Shown piece after piece: positions 54,891-64,000 of a stretch of 64,000 nucleotides of DNA. The first letter of the stretch is position 1. Each line of letters begins with the position of its first letter. The stretch is from Phoronis australis (taxonomy: Eukaryota > Phoronida > Phoronidae). The stretch is taken from positions 837,661-901,660 of the forward strand of contig NMRA01000009.1 in assembly GCA_002633005.1 (NCBI GenBank). The letters are read 5' to 3'. The notes below the pieces were generated by a model that did not search any database, had not been told where the DNA came from, and saw only the letters and a program-made list of their open reading frames with translations. Made by a program: the position numbers and the translations under genes.

Positions 54891-57514
54891 AGTCCTGCTC
54901 TCACACGTTGTTAACCCTTATTACATGGTTAGAGGATGTTATAAGGATCCAAGAAGTACCTACCCCATAACTAATACACGATCCGTACTCGAAAAAGGTT
55001 TAAATGCATAGGCGGATTTAGGGGGGGGGGGTCCAATTTCAAATCCAATTTCAAGGGTCAAATTCGGAACACGGCGCNNNNNNNNNNNNNNNNNNNNNNN
55101 NNNNNNNNNNNNNNNNNNNNNNNNNNNNNNNNNNNNNNNNNNNNNNNNNNNNNNNNNNNNNNNNNNNNNNNNNNNNNNNNNNNNNNNNNNNNNNNNNNNN
55201 NNNNNNNNNNNNNNNNNNNNNNNNNNNNNNNNNNNNNNNNNNNNNNNNNNNNNNNNNNNNNNNNNNNNNNNNNNNNNNNNNNNNNNNNNNNNNNNNNNNN
55301 NNNNNNNNNNNNNNNNNNNNNNNNNNNNNNNNNNNNNNNNNNNNNNNNNNNNNNNNNNNNNNNNNNNNNNNNNNNNNNNNNNNNNNNNNNNNNNNNNNNN
55401 NNNNNNNNNNNNNNNNNNNNNNNNNNATAAATGCTGCATATATTCAAGGGTAGTTTCAGACACTTGCATGAAATTACGGGCTGGTTAGTCCTGTGTCACA
55501 CTGCCGCGGCAGACCTTAGTTAGCCTCAGTCACCAGCTACCAGTGAAGACTATCGTCAAAATACAGCTTGTTAGTAGGCCTATACAGCTTTGCGCCAAGG
55601 CTACCCTTAGGCCTAACTGGTCGCTGGCCACAGCGCTCGCTCAAACGAAGTTTATTTAGAACTTGGGTACTTCTGGCGAACTGTGCAAAGTTGTTGGCTT
55701 TCAATAGAGATTTTCCCTGACTTTGTATGAGCGCACCAAGCCTAAAAGAATGGGGGGGGGGCTGGAATTTTGGGAATGTCTATCTTTTACTATATAAGAT
55801 TCAGTGGGTATGTTCAGAGCTATGAATTGTAGACTCTAAATTTTGGTACTTCCTGTCTTCTAGTGGAATATTGTCTCATTTTCTACTTTTTTCGGAATTC
55901 GTGCTTCTGTGACTGAGGCAGACTTTTTCCAGTTCTCCAAAAAGGGGGCTCGTTCGAGCACATAAATATGACAAGTCCAATACAACATGTTATCATTTTT
56001 TTATTCATTAACCCAAAATGATTCAAACTTTTAACATAATAAGTAACTTAAAATGTACAATACTTTACAACATTTAGAATTACAAACACTATTCAACCGC
56101 AACAGTTTCCATGATATGAAAGTGGACATACATGTAACTATTACCATGGTGACGGAATAGTGTTTCCTTACACCAGAATTTGACAAGCATCATTTAAAAA
56201 AATATGAAGTTGCAAGGAACAAGAATTAGAGGCTTGAAGCTTCACAATCCAACATAGCTTATTTCTCAAATAAAGATTATTCATATTGTTGACTTGATAA
56301 CCTGAATCAAGAAGCAATAAGTTACAAAACTTGATTTGAAAGCAATTGAGACTTAAAATTTAGAAAAATATGAAATCATTTTGTGACACCGAATCAAGTC
56401 TTGAACAGCAGTTGACAGTCAAACAGAAAACCGTTTCAAAATTATTTCAACTATTTTTAGCTTAGTGTAAGATCACCTGAATGGGAAATTTACATTAAAA
56501 TAATTCGAATATATCTTATATTTTTGCACAAAAAACACGAAAATTGAACGAAGTTTCTTTTTTGTAGCAACGTTTGTCAAAATGTATCAATGTTAAATCT
56601 TCACAAATTACAGAGTAGCCGATTGAACGTGTCTTTCAGTGCAGCAAAAGTCGCCATGTTGTCGGTGCCGCCAGAAATGAGACGAAGTCCAACGGGAATT
56701 GTGAGCACATTTATCACTTAATGAGTAACAACTGCGAGGCTGAAATTTGGTGAACACTGTTAAATCGTGCAGAATAGTAAGTAAAGGTGTGTCTAACTAA
56801 ATTTCACCGTAATTTGTTGGCGAAAACAATTTACACAAAGTTTTAAACTCGTAACTTATCCCGCTGTCCTCCAATATGGCCGACGCGATCCAAACAAAGT
56901 GACCCAAATTTCGCCACAAAACTTGCAATAACTTTACACTGCTTGCCCCGATTTTGATACTTTTTCTTTCGATTTTTACTGAGTAGAACGCACTACCTTT
57001 CCGATGATAGCAAAGTACTTTTTAAAAACGAGAAAAAAAATAAAACCGAAAAAAATTGGTTCGACCCATATTAGTTCCTAGGTTCGACCGGCCTACGTAA
57101 AGAACTAAACACCAGTGCTATTTTAACATACTAAGTACGCGTAACATTCCAAAACAAATCAATGACCACTAACTACAAACTATAAATACACTACATATGC
57201 AAACGAATCACGAGATATTACTAATAAAATAAAATAATGAAGACTTTTCGAGCAAGCCATAGCACATTCAGTTACAAGGAAAAAATGGCGGCGTTCAGGA
57301 CAAGTTCCTGAACTGATGAGCCGGAAATGCGGGTACGGAAATAACCGATGACAGCCGGTAATCATACGCTCACAGAGAAGGGTCAAATACTGTTAAAAAA
57401 TCGCTTTTGGCAAGAAAGGCGAAAAGAATATAAAGAAAGGGTGTCGAAAATAAGAATTTATGTAGAAAGTATTTTCGGATACTGGAACCACATGGGCAGT
57501 TTGAGAGCAGGACT
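54891..57514. mobile_element. 2.6-kb TTAA-flanked element, nested in H copy 2
   Basis: TTAA at 54887-54890 and 57515-57518 brackets ends AGTCCTGCTCTCA and its exact complement (TGAGAGCAGGACT). H copy 1 lacks the insert at the corresponding site. Inside are a CATAGGCGGATTTAGGGGGG end (~55010), an N-gap, and a minus-strand open segment at ~56610-56690 (IPVGLRLISGGTDNMATFAA) with a stop near 56608 and an AATAAA on the same strand near 56006. The segment could be a captured terminal exon. No transposase was recognised. Confidence 0.7.
55078..55426. other. Assembly gap (349 N)
   Basis: A run of N inside the nested TTAA element. Frames across it are artefacts. Confidence 0.99.
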
Positions 57515-58899
57515 TTAACGAAGTCAAAGAGTCCCATTCAGTCTTCTTATTCTGACCCCGATGTTCACGATTGGCAGCGATTGAAACTGAGCTCATTTGT
57601 ACACTATGTAATTAAAGTTTTACTAAGAACTATTCAACTTTCGCAAATCCTTTAAATGGTTACTTAATGGACACAAATACAATACTTTATTCATGTCAGG
57701 CGCGGCTCATTATCAGACAATCAGAATAATGAATTGTCGGAGTTCTGATGTAGGAATTGAGGACATTCGAAGCAGTGAACTTTCCAAGGTAACGAATATT
57801 CGGAATGGTGAAACGTTGGAGTAGTGGACCTTCGGAGTAGTGAACCTTTAGAATTAAAACATGTAATCTTGGAATTATTTTACATTAAGTTTTTGTTGCT
57901 CGTATGAAATCTGCGAGGCTGTGCACCATTGGCAATGGTTGGCAAGAGAAGATTTTCTTCTTTCATTAGGTCTGTACCTACTTCTCCCTACTAATGTGAA
58001 CATGCTCATCGGTGTTTCTCCGTGCAAAAAACGGTACTTAAATGTCTGGTTTTTGAGCATCGATGGAGGATAGTGAACTTATCGTAGTGAATTTTAAAGA
58101 ATGCAAACGCACACGTGCACGTGTGTACGCATGCGTGTCACTTCACAAATCTACGATCAACGACACTAGATACTAGATGAACAACATATATGACGATCAT
58201 TGATCACTTTCAATTCGAAATTTGAAAATGGTTGTACTTTACCATACTATACCAACAGATACATCAAAATACCAGATAAGAAACCTATTGTCTCCTTTTT
58301 TGTTTCTTGTTTGATTTTATTACATTCACTCTCTCGCTGCTATGTCAGTAGCCCAGCTACTGAGGTATAAACATTTGCTTCTAAACTCCCTTATTACCCT
58401 ATGGTGAAACTACTACGCAAGTTCAGTGCCGATGAATAACATAAAGACTCCTCTAATCGTCTGCACGATCCTGTCTTCTACAGAAACACCATTCGGACGA
58501 CGTTGGCTAGGTACGTCTTGATGATTACATGAAGAGTTTTGAATCGGAAGCAAATTCAAAATTATTACTAACTTAGTTATCATTGTAATTAGTAGTACCA
58601 GTAGCTCCAACAATTTTGTTCTTGTTGTTCATCTATATCCTATCTTTAACAGATAGACTGGGGCTGGACCTTTTCTGCGGTCCGAGGGGGGGGTTCGATC
58701 GAGCACCCCGAACAGCCCCCCCCCCTCCCTTGCTACGGGCTTGCATCAAGAGGAACATACCTTAACGGTCCTTCACGCTGGACTGAGAGATGCAGACTAA
58801 ATTGTTATAGCCTTGCCTATGTAAAAACAGCAAAACTGTGTCAAAATTACTAAACAGCCAACTTAAGATAGAACTAAACTTTTCCCAACTCTGTGTAAG

Positions 58900-61800
58900 C
58901 TACACCGCAGTAACAGGACGTTTCGCCATCCAAACTTTTATCTGTGGCAGTTGCTCGAATCGCTCTCTGTGTTCCTTCATTTTGGGATACTTATCCAAGG
59001 CCGTCGGATAGGCAGCCAGGAAAAAGTCGGAGTTGTTGTATATGTAAATATCTGCCAAAGTAACCTGTGGAGACAACATACGCAATTAAGGCCAGGGCAC
59101 AGTACGATACGATTTTTACCGCCGACAATGTCGCCTATCAAAAAAGTCGTTTCGTGCACCCTGTCCACGACGACAGTTCGACGGCAAAATTGCAAGTTGT
59201 CAAGAAAGATCAGAAACACGTTTGACAGTTGAAAAGACTTTATTCACACTATTGAGTGCAAAAGGTTCGAGTGCGTAATTCTACTGTAAATCACCAACCA
59301 ATGAAAGAAAGGGGCGTCTTAAGTTGCACACTCCTTGGCTTTGCTTCCTAGGGGTCCCAAACGGGGCCCTAAAATTTCACCAAATCAAAATTTGGAGTGC
59401 AACATCCGTTTTAAGTCTGTTTCATTTAAGTCACCCATCCAATTAAATTGATGCAACATGGAAATATACGGGAGTTTGGACCCCCAACGATAAGAAGACC
59501 TTCAAAAATGAACTTGTTTAAAGAATAAGTACCATTGTGTTTGGTGCTATGAATAAAACGTTACGTTAACGTCACTAAGCTTGTTCCTACAATAACCCAA
59601 GACATGTGTGCTTCACTCCGCAGTTTACACATTCACTGGGTGTGACTATACCTTTGTAAGGAAAGGGAAGAACAGGTCATAGGCAGTTGTGGCAAAAAGT
59701 TCCAGAGAGCTATTTACAGGGGAAAATCATCAAAACCTTGCAGGGTTTTGTCTGCGTTTTGTACGATACTTACATTTTTGCCAACAAACCATCCGTTTCC
59801 CCCTTCATTTTGGCAAAGAAATGAGTTCATTGTCTCCAGCTGCTGAGTCAAGACTTTGTCATGTCGAGCTTTCAAGATCGCCTGCAAGACAACAAGTGTC
59901 CTCTTCCGTTATTTTTGCCATCTCACCTGGCCAAGAAATCCTGCAGCAAAGTTGATCCCCTCGGTACAGGTCCGTAGGAAGGAAAAAATTATTGGGGTGG
60001 GGGGTGCATAAACCAATTTGACTTCGCTTACCTACCCTTACTTACTTACCCCTTGCTATCGTCAGCCCCCCCGTTTTCTGGATGTCACCATATTTGTACC
60101 AAAACCCCCACGTCCGCCATACTGAGGTGGGGGTAATACCGGGGATGCAGCCATCAGGATTTGAGTAACCGTGAATCACCAAAGATTAACGAAGAGTAAG
60201 AGTAGATCTAGGCCCCGAGCGCACTGACGAGTAGCTGGGAGCTGCCTGAAGTAACTACAGCCAGGTCGAAGTAATGTTTGGAAAGGTGAAGTCCCGAGGT
60301 GCCTGGTATGAGTGCCTTTGTGGCCGTTTCAGAATCCCCTGATGAAACACAGCCGGTTACCCAGTTCCTGGTTGCTGGGGAAAACGATACAGAGTGTGTC
60401 CTAAAAACGTACACACTCCAACGTCTGGAGTTCAAATTCAGTTCCGTTGGTAACTGAGATTTTTAGCTGGCCTACTGCATGGTTACAACTTATTTTTTAA
60501 CATGGATATGCCTAGCTGTAATGACGGGTTCCGGCCGTGCATGCGCGCACCTGGGCGGGAGGGGTTTCGATGGCAAAGTTGGCAAAAAGGTCCGCATCGA
60601 GAAAACGAGACAAAAGTCCACTAAAAAGGCAGGATTCGGCGTATGCACAATTCATAGCCCTGAACAAACCCCTAAATCAGAAAGAAACCAACAATCAAAT
60701 CCATGAGCAATGCGTTTACCTTGATTTAATGACTTAATTTCTTTTTGATCCCATGTTAGTGATTTTAAACAACAAATCTTGTACCGAAGTCAAAAAGCAA
60801 TGCATTCATTGTCATTTGAATTGTGAATAAATTTTTGGGAAGTGTTCAAATTTCATCAATGTTTTTGAGAGTTATTTTAGATAGGCAAAAAGCGTCCAAG
60901 AACACTTTAATATTTGGGATCGGATTATAGTTTTCCAAATTCAAGCTTCAACTAAATTCCCTGAATCGTCATCATTTCTTTAAAGATTATCTTCTAATTG
61001 CCAAAAATCACCTATTAACCTGTCGACTTTCGCAGATACATAAACATGTAAATCAGAAACCAACGAATTTGTTGATCAAAACGGAACGTTATAAGCAATT
61101 TCCGCAGACATGCTCGCAGATTTTTGACGGGATAACCGAAGGAAATGGGAGATGGGGCACTCATAGTAAGGTGTATTTTTGCTCTTTCGAGGTACCTATA
61201 ACGGTTCACGAGTTTAACTTGACCTCAAAAAAAACGCTGAAATATTTGTTTAATGTGAATATTATTGTGAGTATTTGGGTACCCTCGTTCGACATGTACA
61301 CGGTCACCCCAATGGTAGCCTCGACAGCAGTGTTTTCCACGTGGGAATTCCTTACGAACAACTCATAGTAAACATCTTCAAAAGAGATGCTATACTTGTG
61401 ATAAAATGGGAAACAGTAACATTATTTTATAACTAACCATCGAAAATAGTCCTTTTGTGTAATTAACAAACAGCGGTCTTCACGCTCTTTCAAATTCCTG
61501 ACTTCCTTTTCATGACGGTCAATCCAATTGTATTTTTTCACATTTTTGGTTGTTTGGGTCGAATGTCTTGATACGGCTGTGCTGTGCCCGAAAGTTTTGT
61601 GTTTTTGATAAATTTGAATTCGAATCACAACTTCCCTCGTGAATACTTGGCAGTGTCGGGTTTACATGTATAGAGGGACAACGAGACATTTCTCCGAACT
61701 GCTCCACAGAGAGAGAGTGCCGTCAGAAATGGGACACCTTAATTATGAAAGCTAAACATCATTAAGCTTGGAAAAGAGTGACAGTTCATTCCACCGTCGT

Positions 61801-63164
61801 GTGGTCAGACGACGGTGCAGGAAGTGACCTTCTTCAACATGAAAGTTGGTTGCACGATTTCACAAAAAACAAGGAAAATAGACGTAATCGAGTCCAACAT
61901 TGGGTCCTCTCTCCGTGAGCGTACCCTTAAGAATTTATCAATAGAAACATAAAAACTGTGGCCACTTGAATAGGATCAATGGCCTCCTTCAGACATAGGG
62001 CCCCTCTATGTGAAAATATCTGTATTTCCAAAAATCAAGAAATGTGCAGCAATTGATGATATCTGTCAGGTCATCAATTTTTCTCAAGTGATGAATTTGA
62101 GAAAAAAGCGACTGCTGTTCCGTTATCCCTTATCAGAGAGCGGTCTCCGGAAAAATATGATTTTGCAGTCGCAAAATTGACTTACTGAATTTAAAAATCC
62201 AGTAAATTAATACGCTCTGCAAAAGCTTCGCTTTACAAATTTTGTTGATTTTTTGAAATACATGCATGAATCATTACGTGCTCGTTTCCAAGTGTACTTA
62301 GACGACCCGTGCTGCGAAAGCGGAGACCTCAACAACAATGTCCTGGCCAGGGTCCTCAAAAGATAAACCATGCACTGTTACACAGTTGTTAAATGTTCTC
62401 TTGAGTTTTCTCTCTTATCCGCATTTAGCAGTCTTTCTTTTCTCGACTGTCCCCGCCCCAGTCGGTTGCCACGGTTTTACCCTGACGCCTGAATTTTTTT
62501 GGGGGGCCGTGCCGCTTCCTACGGCCCTGCAGTACAGAAACAATTCCTTACCTAAATCATATATAGAACCCCGCATGACCTTCCATTATAGACGCTGTTA
62601 TGGAAGCAGAAGCCTACAGTCTGGACAGTACCCGACTTTCATACACATGATGTAGGGATCTTAAAGAACGGGATCAGATTCTTATCAATGTCCACACTAA
62701 GCAGGGTACCGGCACTCTTGAAGGCGGGTGTCAGTATCCCCCTCCCCCTTATAAAGCGACCACTCAAAAAATCTCTTTAATCGTACTGAAGGGGGCGAAG
62801 TTTAGTGCAGACCAAATGGAGCGGAACCAGTATCGGCGGGGGTGCGCCACGGCTCGCATTTTCTTCGCTACAAATACAGAAAGATTTCCGGTGATTACGG
62901 CTCTCCCACTGTGTACCTGGAATATACGATGTTTGAGCTACAGTGTGCAGGATACAGTTGCTGTCACATACAGACGTTTCAGAGTGCCTATGCTTGTTGT
63001 ATAAATGTGTTTGCGTTGACATGTCGTCGTCAATCAGAATTATACCTTTCGTTCTTCCTCTTTCTCGTAATAAGTAATCTGTATAACTGGCTCTGCCATG
63101 TCATCCACACAGTCCATTAGCATGTTGATACGAGCTTTTTCCAAATTTGTGTTGCCCATGAATC
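58900..63164 (-). CDS. Second sigma-class GST, last three exons (5' part outside window)
   Basis: Minus-strand exons are 63046-63164 (GFMGNTNLEKARINMLMDCV), 59774-59881 (36 codons: AILKARHDKVL, then NGWFVGKN) and 58900-59064 (VTLADIYIYNNSDFFL, then a stop after KRPVTAV). Phases and sizes (119, 108 and 165) parallel the last three exons of the plus-strand GST (116, 108 and 171). They form the all-helical C-terminal domain, including the conserved FVGxxVTLADI motif, with the N-capping Asp before Ile. The glutathione-binding N-terminal exons should lie beyond 64000; none was found between 63165 and the window end. Donor (GTATAA) and acceptors (CAG) are present. No AATAAA is seen in the 157 bases before the hAT-like element. 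Confidence 0.85.
60545..60672 (+). repeat. Dispersed repeat family G, copy 4 (partial) in GST2 intron
   Basis: TTGGCAAAAAGGTCCGCATC, ACAAAAGTCCACTAAAAAGG and GCACAATTCATAGCCCTGAA match copy 1; the 3' half is missing. Confidence 0.65.
60673..63045. other. Rest of GST2 intron; no exon recognised
   Basis: The reading frames at 61069-61368 and 62338-62655 have no recognisable motif and no paired splice sites. Confidence 0.35.
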
Positions 63165-63288
63165 CTGAACAAACGGATAAATCAATAAATTAAACACAAA
63201 AATATTACATCAATTATAATTTGAATAAAAATTGCGTTTGAAAAGTGTGCAAACGGAGGTTTGTGTTTCCTCAAGAAGCTACACCATG

Positions 63289-63391
63289 ACACAGTCTGAC
63301 GACACAGTCTGACGACAGTCTGACGACAGTCTGACGACACAGTCTGACGACACAGTCTGACAACACAGTCTGACGACACAGTCTGACGACA
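63289..63391. repeat. 11/13-bp tandem repeat (ACAGTCTGACGAC)
   Basis: ACAGTCTGAC recurs eight times with spacers of GAC or GACAC. It lies upstream of GST2 exon 3, in the preceding intron. Confidence 0.92.
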
Positions 63392-64000
63392 GAGGAAAAG
63401 AGCAACAATGGATACTTCCAACACCTCAGTAAAGCTATCAATTCCAGCTCATCATGGTGCGCCCTCTATATTTAGTTACATAAATACTCCACGAGCTAAC
63501 GAGAGCAGAAAGATGTTTTTTCGATGATTTGAGACACTTAAACCAGAACCGAAGGACGATTTACGGAGAACGCCGATGGAAATGGCTTGCAACGGAATAT
63601 ACAAGGATGCACAGGCATCACGATCAGTTGAATAGAAGCGTATGTCCAGTAATACACATCAGAATAAATATGTCCAAAGTGAAATAAATTCATCTTAATG
63701 TCATTTCGCAATTTGTGAATGAGGTCAACAATCTACTATGTGTCGGACCATACGTGGCCGGTACAGACTTACGGACGGAAACGCGATCTCGCCGACAACC
63801 CAGGTTTCGTGTATTCTTATTTCGAAATTATCAGTGGCATTTTGTCTTCAGCTGCAGGGAAATACGAGTTTCTGATGCAACCATTTGCACGACAATTAAA
63901 CTGCGAGGCAAAACAACTAAACTGGCACTAGAAAACCAAGTTGTTTTTAAAAATCGAGTGACCTGTGAATGAAGTTCAGTTGATGTGAATGGTTTTGAAG
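63392..64000. other. GST2 intron; one unrecognised plus-strand frame
   Basis: 63719-63931 on the plus strand is open for 70 codons (STIYYVSDHTWPV, then NPGFVYSYFEIISGI). It looks protein-like but matches no family I know. Confidence 0.25.

Larger units (their letters stand above)
53367..58743. mobile_element. hAT-like element H, copy 2, carrying two nested TTAA elements
   Basis: Left end AAAGGCCGTAGCCAGC; right end, complemented, CAAGCCCGTAGCAAGGG. 53371-54043 follows 45718-46420, and 57519-58743 follows 46620-48020. With the nested insertions removed, the length (~2.1 kb) is close to that of copy 1 (2.3 kb). A clear 8-bp target duplication was not found. The right end is ~157 bases from the stop codon of the second GST gene, so it may lie in that gene's 3' UTR. 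Confidence 0.75.

Noticed and set aside
55058-55469. Minus-strand frames across the second N-gap
   Set aside because: Same artefact; no motif in the real bases.
56600-56700. Serine hydroxymethyltransferase-like SGGTDN motif
   Set aside because: Only six residues agree and the following residues do not fit the family; treated as an unassigned open segment.
53367-58743. 8-bp target duplication for H copy 2
   Set aside because: Flanking CATC-containing bases are similar but could not be aligned to one clean duplication.

Overview
This window is eukaryotic. Real genes are split into short exons with GT/AG splice sites and polyadenylation signals, and introns are long. Most of the rest is decayed transposable elements (TEs) and tandem repeats, with CA/TG-rich, AT-rich intergenic DNA. 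Gene families (sigma-class GSTs, a PDZ/ALP-type protein, an adenosine-receptor-like GPCR) and TEs (THAP-carrying TTAA elements, hAT-like elements, Ty3/Gypsy, an endonuclease-type LINE) suit a marine invertebrate, possibly a deuterostome such as a hemichordate. The species cannot be proved from the sequence. Two N-gaps (23768-24477 and 55078-55426) break the assembly.

Layout. 1-1330: THAP-bearing TTAA-type (Kolobok-like) transposon, cut by the window edge. 2.0-3.7 kb: minus-strand relic of a Cys-rich (CXC-like) protein. 5.24 kb: 44-nt-arm hairpin. 5.9-9.7 kb: dead Ty3/Gypsy element split by about 1.6 kb of foreign DNA. 11.5 kb: frameshifted THAP domain. 12.3-13.5 kb and 30.3-31.3 kb: inverted copies of one dispersed repeat. 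15.1 kb: 47-bp minisatellite. 16.2-17.5 kb: complete palindromic Kolobok-like element with TTAA duplications. 21.07 kb: 91-bp tandem repeat running into a third Kolobok-like end.

Genes. (1) Sigma-class GST, plus strand, five exons, 21821-28128; intron 2 holds a young LTR retrotransposon (22607-25326). (2) PDZ/ALP (PDLIM-like) gene, plus strand, four exons, 35000-50180, giving a 180-residue protein without LIM domains; intron 3 holds a minus-strand LINE that is itself split by a hAT-like element with an 8-bp duplication. (3) Single-exon class A GPCR, minus strand, 50999-52054, convergent with gene 2. (4) Second sigma GST, minus strand, last three exons at 58900-63164, 5' exons outside the window.

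The region 53367-58743 is a second hAT-like copy carrying two TTAA-type elements inside it. The two GST genes share intron phases and exon sizes, so they are paralogues, now separated by the PDLIM-like gene and the GPCR. No operon-like or prokaryotic system is present. The most interesting material is the nested transposon stratigraphy, the palindromic THAP element, the hAT-like element with inverted subterminal arrays, and a GST whose glutathione-site residue is changed.
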